Positions 33,830 through 45,614 of a DNA stretch of 64,000 nucleotides are shown here, piece after piece. The DNA comes from Toxonevra muliebris (lineage: Eukaryota; Arthropoda; Insecta; Diptera; Pallopteridae). A program made the translations under genes and the position numbers. Every line of letters begins with the position of its first letter. Positions within the stretch are counted from its first letter, which is position 1. The DNA lies in assembly GCA_963691655.1 (NCBI GenBank), contig OY829326.1, positions 83,941,235 through 84,005,234 on the forward strand, in the 5' to 3' direction. Below the pieces are notes generated by a model that saw only the letters and a program-made list of their open reading frames with translations, searched no databases and was not told where the DNA came from.

Positions 33830-34010
33830 TCATTACTTGTTTATTGTTTTGATTACACTGGAATACAGTGAAAATATAACATGAACCAAAGTATGTTTTC
33901 TAAACTAATTCGAGGTCGCTGAACACGAAAATCACATTAATTTTTTTTTCTATGGGTAAGTTTTCGAGATATGACAAAGTAACGGGTTTTCAGGTTACAG
34001 TTTCACTTCC
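33830..34010 (+). repeat. Dispersed repeat, inverted copy at 62.44-62.59 kb
   Basis: The shared run includes the palindrome CACTGGAATACAGTG, then GTTTTCTAACTAATT-like sequence, GAACACGAAAATCACATT, CTATGGGTAAGTTTTC and TTTTCAGGTTACAGTTTCAC. The copy at 62.44-62.59 kb is in the opposite direction and lacks about 20 bp after the palindrome. Confidence 0.75.
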
Positions 34011-34014
34011 AGGC

Positions 34015-35530
34015 TATTTTTTAATTCCTCCAGGAGTTCGTCTATGACAATACTTCACATTAGCGGGGTCGTAACCTCACCTTGCGGACAACCTTTGGTT
34101 GTATTTGCTAATAGAAAGCCTGTACTCATCTGTTTGGTCATAAGACCAAATGTATTCTGAGTGTAAATTAATCTTTTGGCATATTTTGTTTGCCACTACT
34201 GTATTTAAAGTATATAACATTTTGATTGCCACTATTGTACATAAAGTAAATAACAGTCAGTCGTATACATTTTATAACTGCATTTTGAGTGTCTATTGAC
34301 CTATCATAATTATGTATATACATTACCTATTTGAAATAAAAAATGAATTGTGCTAGAATAGCTGTAACATAGAGGACCCATAACTTTTTCTCGTCACTTC
34401 TAGTTCACGTTTTTTAGTGCAAGATCATTAAGTTACAAATCCAATTCGAACCATTGGGTAGGTATTAACACATTTGTTGGCCAATTCCCAAGTTGTCAAG
34501 CTAGGCAATTTGTGCATCATCGGTATCTCGACTGCTCTAGTCTTCAGCTTGGTTCCTATCCCCCTTGCCAGGGTATTATTAACCCTTCTGCGGATGAGAG
34601 CTTTTTTATTGCTTCGTGCGTGGTGTTATCGAAAGCCCCTTCGATATCTAGAAACGCACATAAAGCAGTTTCTTTTGCTTCTAGTGTTTCCTGTAGTACA
34701 TCTGTCAATTGATTCAGGGCAGTTTCTGTTGATCTACCTGCCCTGTATGCATATTGACAAAGATGAAGCGGGGCACTTACTTGGACCGTCGTCCTTACGT
34801 AGTTATCTATCATTTTTTCAAGAGTTTTAAGTACAAATGAAGTTAAGAATATTAGTCTGAAAGACTTAGGGTGAAGAGGATCCTTCTTCTCGACTCTAAG
34901 TCTTTGGTATATATCCCAGGGCTATACTTCCTCTAGCAATTTTCATAAGTGGACTTAAAAGAATTTCTATCCCCTTTTGCAGCCAGACAGGAAATATGCC
35001 ATCTTTCTTCACCAGGCGGTGTTTTAAATGGTTTGAAAGTACCCACCGCAGTCGTAATTCTTAACATCTTTCCTTCGCTACCTTCCAGTTTCCTTTATTC
35101 ATTCTACAGAACGATTCTAGGTTATATTCTGTCGTTGGCACAAAAGATCCTGGGAAATGAGTTTAAAGAAGTAGTTGAGCCAAGGGTTTTGTTTCTTACA
35201 GCTGCTAGGGCGGGGCAATTACAAAGGAAGTAGATTAGTGTTTCATTCTCGTCAGAGTTTCCGCAACTTCTACAGTGTTTGTTGAAAAATATATGCAGTT
35301 TCTTTGAATGAGTCCCTATAGGTCAGTGACCTGTAAAAACGGCGGTAAGTTGGACGTTGTCTGTACGGTTCCTGGTGATAAGTTCTCTTAACCTACCGAT
35401 ATCGTATACGAGCCAGCTCACACGGGAGGTATTGCATGATGTGAGTATCCTCCATCTTCTCCTAGCTAAGAAAAGGCCTATATTTAGAACTATGGATAAT
35501 AGAGCAATCTTAATGTGTGTAAGGTTAGTT
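34015..35530 (-). pseudogene. Rearranged LOA/Jockey-like LINE relic
   Basis: On the minus strand, reading downward, the first block (35530 to about 35100) has the C-terminal Cys-rich tail of ORF2 (CRSCGNSDENETLIYFLCNC, 35275-35210). The next block (about 35050-34556) is reverse transcriptase: AVGTFKPFKTPPGEE, HPKSFRLIFLTSFVLKTLEK, and QYAYRAGRSTETALNQLTDV with FLDIEGAFDN (the first catalytic Asp of RT). A third block near 34120-34040 has KGCPQGE, a later RT motif. Since the C-terminal tail stands 5' of the RT, the locus is two fragments joined or rearranged, not one colinear element. Stops and frameshifts abound. The protein would copy element RNA at the target site. Confidence 0.75.
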
Positions 35531-35648
35531 TAGAAAAAATGACCGAAATTGGAGAAGTAGAGAAATACGACAAACCGATTAGTACGATTTTTGAGATTTT
35601 GTTACGATAAAATGGATTGCAATTCTCCCATACAAATGAGATGCTTAA

Positions 35649-37738
35649 CCCATTAAGGACGAGCGGGAACCAAAGTAGATAGATCAGGAAAGGAAAGTAA
35701 CTTGAGGAAAAAATTGTTTTTGAACCTGGCTCAGGAACGGCTCAGCGACAAGGTGCCATATGGCACCTCTAGGCATTACTGTGTTAAGTCGATATACACA
35801 TCTTCAGTTTCACTAGACTGATTTACAATTATATCTGCGTTCCACAAACCATAACATGCAAAGAAAAAACTGAAGTTCCACCCGTCATATTCTCAAAATT
35901 TGTTCATGAGAAGAATCCTAAATTTCCCAGAGAAATGAAATAGCGGTATAAACAGTGCCAAGCAATTATCACTTATAAAATACTTGGGCAATGTTGGGCA
36001 AACTCCAGCTCATATCATATAAATTTTAAACAATTTATGTATATTTAATAAGCAAAGTTGGCATCCCTGGCTGGCCATTTACATTACGCGTACTCCTTCA
36101 TATTTATTGTTTTGTTTTCGAAAGGATTAATTTTTTTCCCATTTTGGTATCATTCAATTGACATCCATGATTTTGAAATAAGGTCAATTGTTGAACATTT
36201 TTATCCCCGATGCGATTAAGTGCTTTTGGTTTAAATTTCATTATTGGTCGTTCGGTTCCGGAATATTTTTCGTGTTAATAAAATTCAAATAATACATTGC
36301 AGTAGCGCATTCAATAATACTTACATACATACTTATGTAAATTGCATGTAAATAAAGTTGAAAATTAAAGTAATGAGAGGCAATAAATAATATATGGAGC
36401 TTTGTTTAACCCTTCGGAGGTGCGCTCTGAAAAGTTACACGAGAGGGTGCGCCGCGGCAATTGAGCTGCAAGGTGAATTTCATAGTATCGACTGCAATTT
36501 TTCTTATATATAGCAAAAAAAATTATTAAAATAAGTAAGTCATTGCTTTCTAGTGATATTGAAATATTTTTTAAGTATTTATTTTTAAGTGTTTATAAGT
36601 CATCGTTTTAACTTTAAAAAAATTTCTGCATGCTACACTTGAATTTTTTTGTTACACGAGAGGGCGCGAAACCACGATGCATCTCAAAACTTACAAAGTC
36701 ACTTGAGTGGCAGCGGTCGACTACTATGATTAGTGTTTTAAAAACAAAAATTAAATAGTTTGCGGCTAATTTGCTGCGGCGTGCCCTCCAAAGGGTTAAT
36801 AACATTGCTAATACCGGTAAAAAATTTTACGTGAGAAGACAACAATTGTTTCAATTGTTGGAATCCGCTGTCCGTTTTCCGCTATCAAGACAGGTTCTGA
36901 TCACTTTTACCATTTTTTTTTTTAATCTACTGAAACCTTTTGGGACAAAAATATGTACGTTATCTAACTCATAATAAACAAAGTTAAATAAGTCAAGAAA
37001 AGCAGGGTCTGTATTTCATGCAGTTTGCGAGATATCTTAATGTGAAGTCAAACAATTTTGACCTTTTTGGACCCTTTTTTCACAATTTATCAAAAATATA
37101 AAAGCAAAAGGAAGAAAAGAAAAAACTACATACCCAAGTTCCCTGTAGAAAGTTTCAAACTATATATGCAAGAAGCTAATACCGCTCTAGATCTGCTTTT
37201 TGGATTAAATGGATTTTAGCCTGAGTTACCTACCGTCCGGTTTTCGCTTGGGCTCTCCCGTTTTCAAACACTTAACGGGACCCAAAATGCATTGTGCCAA
37301 AAATTATAATGGTCAGATTATTTCCACGCCAATTTGCTTCACATCAAGTTTTATACAAGTGCGAAGGATGGAATTTTCAAATAAAAATATCTCAAAACCA
37401 AATATACCGAAAACTGAGTGCACCATCGTGATCAGAACCCGCAATACTGATATATTTGGACAGCAGTGTCGTATCCTCTCATTTGTCATAAATTCTCTTA
37501 TTTTTCATACAAAATTATACGACATTATGATTATACGACAGTATATGACAGCTTGTGAATCGGCCAATTGTTTCAACAGCAAAATATTAAAAAAAATTTT
37601 ACTTTTACCTAAAAATTTACAAAATTACTTAGTATAAAATAACCATCTGCACCACTAAAAAGTGTGTTTTTATAGACTAAAAGTGCTATTTTTATAGATT
37701 AAAAATGGTGAGTTTTCGCCCCATTGTCAATTAATGGG
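35649..37738. mobile_element. TTAA-flanked element starting CCCATTAA
   Basis: TTAA at 35645-35648 and 37739-37742 encloses inverted CCCATTAA ends. A palindrome GGTGCCATATGGCACC lies at 35753-35768 near the left end. Inside are a smaller TTAA MITE and a 142-codon frame (37209-37637) that I do not recognise. No transposase is readable. The terminal repeat is only 8 bp beyond TTAA, so this call is weaker than the others. Confidence 0.55.
36411..36795. mobile_element. piggyBac-like MITE, 385 bp
   Basis: Exact TTAA stands on both sides (36407-36410 and 36796-36799). The ends are inverted CCCTTCGGAGG and CCCTTTGGAGG. GTTACACGAGAGGG occurs twice within (near 36434 and 36653). It has no coding potential and sits within the larger TTAA element. 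Confidence 0.72.
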
Positions 37739-37742
37739 TTAA

Positions 37743-38189
37743 GGAGGAAAGATGCATTTACCAAACTTTCCTTGAAGATGATTTCACTTAGGAAGTTGTT
37801 AAATATAGCCCTAATTAAAAATTTTTAAAAAAGTCAGATGATTAGTTTATGTTAAATACGGCAGTATATCTCCTTACAAACTAGACTTGGAAAATTTAGT
37901 TCACTTGAGGGAACCGATTTTTTCTAATTGAACTTCTAGAAGATATGAATGTGGACACACAATTTTTTTCTGCATGAAGCTTATTTGCCAAGTTATGGGT
38001 TTTTAAAGAATTGACGTAATTGAAATATGGATTTATCAGAATTAATATTTAGAATTAAACAAATTTACAATAAAATATTGAATATGGTGATTTAAATAGA
38101 AAATTTACTGTTCTTTTCAATTATGATATCAGATCCGAAATTAAATTATTTTTTTGCACACAACCGGAAGTAAAAGTTAAAAATCAGAA
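37743..38189. other. No feature recognised
   Basis: AT-rich spacer. Confidence 0.5.
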
Positions 38190-38195
38190 TTTTAT

Positions 38196-38540
38196 TGGTG
38201 TTCGGTGTTCGACGAACACAAAACATTTTCTCCCATGCTCGGTCAAGGTGGTTACAATCAGCTCGTTGCAGAGTGGTTTTTTTTTGTCAAAATATACTCG
38301 TTTACTTAATACTTTTTTGTATGTAATAACACTGTTTTGTAAAATAACTCATTGCCACCCTGAATACTCGGCGTACTCGGTGTACAATACACCGAGCATA
38401 TCGTGTTCGGTATCGTGTTCGGAGTGAGCAACAACAATTTCATGGTGTTCGCCGAGCATACTCGCAATATAACCACAGCCTTACCGAGCACGGGAGAAAA
38501 TGTTTTGTGTTCGTCTAACACCGAGCACTAATATAACCAG
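38196..38540. mobile_element. Foldback element with 41-bp arms
   Basis: CGGTGTTCGACGAACACAAA begins the left arm (38203-38243), mirrored at 38483-38523 with two mismatches in 41. The right end continues outward to GCCTGGTTATATTAGTGCTC. A partial further copy of this end is at 43.73-43.80 kb. The interior is rich in CGGTGTAC and CCGAGTA-type words. The family is unknown to me. Confidence 0.65.
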
Positions 38541-39770
38541 GCGCTAAATCGTACTCAGCACAGTTGCAAAATGAGTAAAGTTTTTATAAAAATTTTTATT
38601 TTCGGGAGAACAGTCAATAGACTTTGCATTGTCTATTTAATTCAAATAAAATATATAAAACTATTGTTCGTAATATTTTTAACGATAAATGTTAAATTAA
38701 GTACATATTGACTAAATATTCCAAACCATAAATATGAATGTAAATAAGATAGTGAAAAAGGAAGCTTAGTTCCGAAAATGAATTACAACCGCTGAAAATT
38801 ATTTCTGAAAGTGAATGTGAAATAATCCATGCCTTTAGAAAATAATATTTTTGTAAAATTTTTTGTAAACTCTAATACTTTTTCATTTATATAAATCGTG
38901 AAAATGTAAATAATGTAGGTATTTATTTCTATTTGAACTATGTATGTAGGCTAAAATTATATAATTATGAATTAAAACATGTTTTAATTGAGTAAATAAA
39001 TAAAAAAAAAGCTACTGGCAACAACATTTCTGCATAGCGAAAAAGGAACCTTTATCCATCAAAAATAATACCTTGGAACACTGTTCAAATTGCATGTTTT
39101 AATCTCGTCCAGTAGATACATTTCTGTACCTTTTTCAATTGCTTTTTTATACCATTTTTCCGACATGTTTATGGATTTTTGTTGCATACTCAAATTTACT
39201 GCAGAGGAAGCTGTATATTTTGATCAATTAGAACCTACAAGTGTTGATGTTTAAACGTTTTCGAACTTTACTGCTTCAAACGGCACTGAAACATTTCGTA
39301 TATGCAAAAATCTGTTATATTTCTCAATCCGCTCCTGTCTCTTTCATTTATGGATGAATACTTTAATGAAAGTAAGTAAGCTTGAAAAACGTTCATGTAG
39401 GTATGTTTGAATTTATTGAACGCGGTGATGAACTTAAAAATTTCAACAATGGTAACTGGCAAGCACTGTGATATTTTTCCAATAATAAAATAATCAGAAC
39501 TCTGGTATTTGTTGTAGTTTCCTCATATAGTCACAGTCACAATGTAGACCGGCGATAAAGTACACAGATACAAATGTACGTTCATGCATTGAGTTTACGT
39601 TATGTGTATTGATATAAAATTTTAAGCTGCATACTCAATTTTCAGGTGGTTGCTAAGCGGATTTTCATTTGTTTTGTTCATTGGGTTCCGCCATGAGAAT
39701 TGTATAATTCCAATTAAATAAAAGAACAATTATTATTTTTCCTCGCACACAAGCATCATCTACACACATA
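38541..39770. other. No feature recognised
   Basis: AT-rich DNA without a convincing coding or repeat signal. Confidence 0.5.
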
Positions 39771-40029
39771 CGTGTGTACAAGGCCGTATTTAAAGGGAGC
39801 TTTTGGGGGTTCTGAACCCTTCGATTTGCAAAGTTATCGGTACTTTGTGGAATTAACTAGACGTATTTGAAATATTTTATTATTTTTCTGCGAAGAAACG
39901 CGAAAATCGAAGAAGAATGAAATACTTTATGTTTAAAATTGAAAAATGCCTTTGCGGTGACCGCGATATCTCAAAAACTACTTGACCAATTCATCTACTT
40001 TTTTTTGAAATTTTTTTCCTAGTTACAAT

Positions 40030-40745
40030 TAGTGTTGATTCGATACCCACATAGTATCGATACTTTTACTCATTACTTGTATCGAATAAAAGTATCGATG
40101 CTACCGAAAATATCGGAAAAAGTATCGAATATGTACTTGTTTCGAATACTGGCTTAAAGAGACAAATTACTCTTTTTTTAAGTGGTTATCAAGGAAAACA
40201 TTCAGGCCAGAACGGCCCATTGTGATACAACATGGTTGAGCCTACAGTTTACACTACTCAACACGAGTTTTTCGCCAATAAATCATGGTTTTGAGATATT
40301 TCCACTGGAAACATGTGAATCATATAGAAATTACGTTAATTTAATTTAGCAAATCGCTAGAAAATTTATAATAGAAGGAAAACTAATCAACAGATTAAAA
40401 CATGTTAAAAATATTTTATTTTAATGAAAGGATTTCAACTTCAATACTGTACTGTTATATTGTCATACATTGAAATATTGCAATATGGACTGAAATATTC
40501 TGAATAATTCTGCAGTAGCATTTTGAAATATATTATTGATTGCTGTAAAATATTGTAAAATGATCCACAATTTTAAATATTGTGTAGCAATATTTCAGTT
40601 TTTTAAATGAATATTTTCCAAAAGTATCGAGTATCCGATACTGACACTTTTTTCCGATACCAAGTAAAATACTTAAGTTATAGCATCGAGTAATAAAAGT
40701 ACTTGAATCGAATGAAAAGTATCGAGTTTTTAATTGTATTTACTT
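40030..40745. mobile_element. Nested inverted-repeat element rich in GTATCGA words
   Basis: AGTATCGATACTTTTACT at about 40052 and many AAAGTATCGA words up to 40150 face similar words in inverted form at 40620-40735. The outermost ends resemble TAGTGTTGATTCGATAC and an altered inverted copy. No target duplication is clear. A scrap of SINE sits inside. Confidence 0.5.
40196..40260 (-). mobile_element. SINE scrap (core/tail part)
   Basis: TTCAGGCCAGAACGGCCCAT followed by TTGTGATACAACATGG and CCTACAGTTT matches the tail half of the SINE at 18.5 kb in the same (minus) orientation. Head and tail end are missing. Confidence 0.6.
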
Positions 40746-41440
40746 GTATTATCTTAACTAATCATTTTTTTTAAATACATTTTAGAGACTCAAAAAATCG
40801 ACTTTTTTTTTGCATCATGGTTTCCGTATGAGAAAAAGGTTTTTTTTTTCAAAATTTTTCGTTCAAGTACTAGGCGCTGTAGAACACAACTGTAAATTTG
40901 TTGTCTTTTTGATTGTTGAGTTGTTGGCATTCCATCGTGGTCACCGCCAGACTCTGCAGAAAAAACGCGCATTAGGACAAGAGCTACAACTTCCACAATT
41001 TTCAATATTTTTTCATATCCGACCACTCTTTTTTTTCGTAAGAATATGAACTTTGTATACCTGTTATGCTAGTTTCAAATAAATTATTTCAAATAGTCCA
41101 AAAAAAAATCACAAATATGCCCTAAGTTTCCGTACCAAAACGTATATATCCCCTTAACATGCAGAATTTTAGATAGAAATTCCAGCATATCTGTAGTTAA
41201 AAGGAATAACTTTTAAGTGAATTTTTTGTTGAACAATTTTATTAAGTAACTTTCAGTTGAATTATAGAAACTATATGTCAATATTTCAGAAAGCTCTGTA
41301 TTCATATACCATTCTTGAAATTATATCTAATCTCAAAATATTTAATTTAAACATCAGTTTCATAAAAATTAATTATGGATATATGTCCCGATGATAAACA
41401 CCCCCCTCGAAAAAATCCTGGCTACTGCCTTGCGTGAGTA

Positions 41441-41778
41441 TGTATATGTATGTATGTAAGTCTATTTGTGGATGTGAACATTTACAAATATATCAACTAA
41501 AAAACCAATTGGAATATTTTTATGAAAATAAAAACAATAATTTCATATACAATAAAATGCAATAAAAATAAAATAAAACAACATCATCATCGTTACCGTC
41601 ATCATCGTCGTTATCGTTATATTTTATATTGCACAATAAATTTACCTTTTAACGTAGATTTCGAAAACTGTAAGAATAAAATTTTTATTGTTTGCTTCAA
41701 GCAATTTATTGTCTATTTGTATTTTCCATGTAAACAGTTCGTTATATCGGAAAATCTGCAACTGCTGTGTGCATGTGT
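41441..41778. other. No feature recognised
   Basis: AT-rich spacer with a short frame of low-complexity His/Arg codons. Confidence 0.5.
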
Positions 41779-41790
41779 ATGTTTGTGTGC

Positions 41791-41981
41791 TTTTTTTTTT
41801 TTTTTTTTTTTTTTATTTTTTTTTATTTAACGAGGAGTAAAAGCATTGAAAGCCAAAGTCAGTGCGAGACTTCCACCCGCTAAACATCTCCTCTCGTCCG
41901 ACGGAAAGCTCCTCCCGGAACCACCGTTAAGTATTTCGTCGGGAGGCCGTCTAGAGCATTACTGCTCACTCGTCTGTTTTA
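41791..41981 (-). mobile_element. 5'-truncated LINE (3' end) with 12-bp target duplication
   Basis: On the minus strand it ends in a long poly(A) (T-run at 41791-41825) preceded by TTTTACTCCTCGTTAAAT. ATGTTTGTGTGC stands on both sides (41779-41790 and 41982-41993), a typical target duplication of target-primed reverse transcription. No coding part is left. Confidence 0.75.
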
Positions 41982-41993
41982 ATGTTTGTGTGC

Positions 41994-42686
41994 TTATAAG
42001 TGTGTGTGTGTGTGTGGGTTCTTCGTACCTTTGGGCAAGTTTGACGAATTGCTTCACTCTCAGAATTGAAGGAAATTAAGAAAATACCAGCACAAAATCG
42101 GATTTCAAGGGTTCCAATACCAACAACTACCAGCTTTTGTATTGTGTTTATTTTGAGGAGCAGAGCAGTGCAAAGCAAAGCAAAATAAAGCATGGGGTTG
42201 TCTTTGGGTCTATTTACACACTTAGGAAGCTGTCACGTTAAGCAAAATTGTTTTTTCTATTGAATTGCACTGATATTAAAAATGTCATTGTAAACAAGGA
42301 TATTTCTTAGGGAGCGAACAAAGCGAAGTTACAAAAATAAAATATTAAACATAAAACCGCTTTATTTGTTGTTGATACAGTGACGTTAAAGAACATTTAA
42401 TAAAGAAAGCAAAATACCGCGAGGCATACATACATACATACATACATCTATATATGCATGTATATCGAATAGTAAAATTGTAAGTACTTTATTGAATTGA
42501 AAATACATGAATTTATGTGTACGAGTGTAACTATGTATAATTTATTTTCTTCCGATTTTTATTTCAATTTCGAAAAGATTTCATTTCCCGCCATCTCTTC
42601 CTCGTTCACCCGTAGCTCCACCTTTCATCACATCATCGGTTTACCTTCATTCTTTCGAAAAATATGCAGCAGTCTTTATGCTCTTT
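41994..42686. other. No gene; (GT)n and TACA microsatellites
   Basis: (TG)n lies at about 42000-42017 and (ACAT)n at about 42428-42448. The rest shows nothing I can support. Confidence 0.5.
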
Positions 42687-43372
42687 GGCCCTTATTATGA
42701 GCTGCTTTCGACGTTCGATCTTCGCTGGTTATCGAAGATCGAATGTCGAATGTAAAATTCTTATTATGAGCAGTGCAACCCTGTCGAAATTTTCGTTGCG
42801 CATCGAATTTTTTGTCGAACACAATTTTGCTTTCGATACGTGCATGCTGAGCAATAATTGTTAAAAATTTAAGTATTTTGCAATTTTTTTAGCTTTTTGA
42901 GGACTAAAAACTAATTTTAAACTGTTTTTGTAAATTTTATGCAGATCTGAAGTGGTGAGCAATAAATTGCAGTTAGCAAATACTTTGATTGCAAAGGATA
43001 TTTCCTTAATCGCAGAACTGTTGCCAATTTTAATATGTTTGGAATTGATCTTGCTCATGTGCATTGCTTCATCAGTTCATATGTAGTGGCCATCAAGTGC
43101 GCAAACGTTTCCTTGGACAGTCGCAAGTTCTGTACAAAAACTTTTTAGATGGCAAAGCTTCTTCGAAAGGCTTTTTCCACTTAATTTTTAAACTAATCGT
43201 ATTTATTTTTTAAAATGACGATGAGCTGATGGAAATATACTATCGTGAACTAGCCAAAATGAGCGAAATTCACAATAGCGCTATTCTCTGTCGAAAGCAC
43301 GTCATAATACCAAACTCAAATTCGTTCGATCAGGGCATTCGACTACAGTCGAAGAGCATTAAGTTTAGAGCC
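42687..43372 (-). pseudogene. PIF/Harbinger-like element relic
   Basis: The ends GGCCCTTATTATGAGCTGCT (42687) and, in reverse, GGCTCTAAACTTAATGCTCT (43372) are loose inverted repeats, each with TTCGAC next to them. The minus strand at about 43130-42970 reads LRLSKETFAHLMATTYELMK, then IPNILKLATVLRLR, similar to the N-terminal part of HARBI1-like transposases. Stops and frameshifts break it. No 3-bp target duplication can be shown. Only a small part of the nuclease is left. Confidence 0.4.
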
Positions 43373-43724
43373 TAAAATAGAAAGAAAAGTGGGGTCTAGC
43401 TTTTGATTATTATACGTGTTCCCAATGGGGAAAAGCGCCTTCATAAAGATAAACTCATACGAGAATATCAATTAAGTTGTTCATGTAGATACGATACTTA
43501 CCGGCGACACATCAAAAATGGTAAAAATTATAGTTATAATCCAAAAAAAAATTTGTATTCCAAGTGAAAGATAATAAATAAGTACTTCATTTAAAAAGGA
43601 TCCAAATTCCAGATTTTAGTAATTTATAAAATTTTTGTTGATGCTTTTTAAAAAATGTTTGTAAAATTTCCAATCTGGCAATGCTATTTATATGTTTACG
43701 TTATAAATATATAAAATCCAAAGT

Positions 43725-43810
43725 GCCTGGTTATATTTGTATTCGGTTCTCGAAGATGCTCAGTCGAGGTGGTTACGTTCAGCTCATTGTAGAGTTATAA
43801 ACCAAAAAAA
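43725..43810 (+). repeat. Partial copy of the 38.2 kb foldback terminus
   Basis: GCCTGGTTATATTTGTATTC then GTCGAGGTGGTTACGTTCAG match the outer end of the 38.2-38.5 kb element. Confidence 0.5.
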
Positions 43811-43931
43811 ATGGAGTTTTTATTTTCTTTAAAATCGTGTGCCTCAAAAAGTTAAAAAACAGTAATTAGTGCTCGAAACATTGAAAGAGTAAAACATACA
43901 GAATTCATTGGAATCAAATTTGATTATGTGG

Positions 43932-44003
43932 CACAGTTGATAAGCGCGTAGTTGGACACTCAACATTTTTCGGTCTCAGGTTCGAGCCTGGGAAAAAGAA
44001 GCA
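43932..44003 (+). repeat. tRNA-like sequence (SINE head or decayed tRNA copy)
   Basis: GGCACAGTTGATAAGC (A-box-like) and CAGGTTCGAGCCTGGG (B-box-like) are about 40 nt apart. There is no full cloverleaf pairing of an acceptor stem that I can see. It is more likely a SINE head than a working tRNA gene. Confidence 0.4.
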
Positions 44004-44135
44004 ATTCAAGAAAAAATAATTTAAAACGATTATAGTAAATAAAAAAAATAAATTGAATTGAAATGAAAAAAATAATTCAAAAATAAAAAAAATTTTTTTT
44101 TGATTTTGAAATTTATTTAAAAAAAATTTAAAAAG

Positions 44136-44215
44136 AAATTTGTGGGATTTGAACTTTAGCTACAAGTGGCTGCGTGCTTGCTTGAGCACTAGACAACCAG
44201 GCTATAGCGTGAAGA
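44136..44215 (-). repeat. tRNA-like sequence on the minus strand
   Basis: On the minus strand TATAGCCTGGTTGTCTAGTG and AAGTTCAAATCCCACAAA resemble A and B boxes. It faces the tRNA-like sequence at 43.93 kb. Probably another decayed SINE head. Confidence 0.35.
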
Positions 44216-44364
44216 ATTTTGGCAGCTACTATTTTGTAGTTTTGTTTTTCCAATCAACAGCACATCAACCAATCAACAGCACAGTTCACTTTTGGATGGG
44301 ATTTAACAGCAAAATCTGTTGGTTTAATATCCTTGCCGTTTGATATAACAGCATTTTTTCCCTC

Positions 44365-44706
44365 ACCGTTGCCAAGTCCATCAAGCATAATAGAGTGTAT
44401 AATCCAGTCGGAGGAAGACTGCTCAGAAATAAGTGGTTTTATCACAAATGTGCAAAATGACCAAAGGAGAATTGAACGTCTTAGGAGAGAAGACTTGACG
44501 AAGGCTAACCAGCCCCGCAAAGTAATACCTAACGGCAGCACCGCGGGGATAGTGGTTGACGAGCACTGGGGTGAGGTTTAGTACGTAGGTGCATTACTGA
44601 GCAGATCCAGTCAGTACTTGAATCGTGCATGCCTATAGTACGGACTACTGGTATCTATGAAGATTATTCACCTCCAGGGCGTCTCCAAAAAAAAAAAAAA
44701 AAAAAT
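44365..44706 (+). mobile_element. LINE 3' end with poly(A), copy 1
   Basis: This fragment has the last codons of a LINE ORF2 (SEISGFITNVQND, RRIERLRREDL), a 3' UTR with CCGCGGGGATAGTGGTTGAC and a poly(A) tail at about 44688-44705. It is nearly identical to 47365-47715. It is 5'-truncated; I find no clear target duplication. Confidence 0.75.
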
Positions 44707-45610
44707 TGTTAAAGCCCCTCCAAATGTCTTTTCGGACTAGTGTTTGTAATAAACTTATTTAAATATTGCCAATATTGGATGATTCGATCCGATTCTGTTG
44801 CAGTTATTTTTAACTCTTCCGAGGGTCTCTTATCCCCTATCACTTCTTTTTATATTGACTATCAAATTGACTACGTATTATTATTGTTGTCAATAAATTT
44901 TTATATTTTTTTTTATCACGATATTTCTACAAGCCAATGTGAGCATGACTCCATAGGTACGTCGAAAATACGGTAATGCAAATAGATACAGAACATTAAT
45001 TTAAAAAATAAAAAAAGTGTTTTTAAGATTTAAGTCACAACCCAATCTGCATCATATTCACAACAGAAAAGTAATTAATCCGCTTAAACTGTCACAAATG
45101 ACTTATCTCCTCACAAGTAGCTGGTTGCTTGTGGGAGAACAAAGGTACACGCTTGAGTACAAGCGAGTATTAAAATTTTTTACGCGCATTTGCCGTTGTC
45201 TTTGAGACATCTCGCCTCGCTTAAGAGACGTTTTGTTGTGTGAAGCATAACTTTCTAAAAGTTGGCAACTCCCATGTTTCCATTGCATAAGTATAAATTT
45301 AATCGGATTTAATTCCAACACAGTGGCATGACATATGAATTTACCCAACGGGAAATGAAGTAAGTGCTGAAATTAAAAATGGAAGAACTAATTTTTTTGT
45401 TAACTGTTTTGAGACTCTCCGTAATTTTTGCAAGTGCATTAGCGTTAAATATTTCAATGAAACTGTAAGTGACACGATAATAGCTTAATCCTTAAATGCC
45501 AAAGGACACCAATTAAAATGTAAAAAATATATAATGTGTAAAAAGGTAAGATAAGTTACAATTTTTATTTTTGTTTTAAACTTAAATTATAGGCTTAAAA
45601 TGTGTTACAA
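44707..45610. other. No feature recognised
   Basis: AT-rich spacer with short frames only. Confidence 0.5.
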
Positions 45611-45614
45611 CAAA

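Larger units (their letters stand above)
39779..41432 (-). mobile_element. hAT-like element, relative of the 23.2 kb copy, with nested insert
   Basis: It begins CAAGGCCGTATTTA, the right-end form of the 23.2 kb element, and ends with TCCTGGCTACTGCCTTG, the left-end form in reverse, so it lies in the opposite direction. Flanking octamers CGTGTGTA (39771-39778) and CGTGAGTA (41433-41440) differ at one base. The G/C runs next to the ends match as well. A different inverted-repeat element has entered at 40.03-40.74 kb. Confidence 0.7.

Noticed and set aside
34474..34830. A 118-codon frame on the plus strand
   Set aside because: The opposite strand reads clear LINE reverse transcriptase, so this is antisense.
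37209..37637. 142-codon frame inside the 35.6-37.7 kb element as a transposase
   Set aside because: No piggyBac or other transposase motif can be seen in it. It may be chance.
41522..41830. 102-codon frame with His/Arg-rich start and Phe-rich end
   Set aside because: The composition is driven by CAT/CGT simple repeats and a poly(T) tract that is the tail of a LINE insertion.
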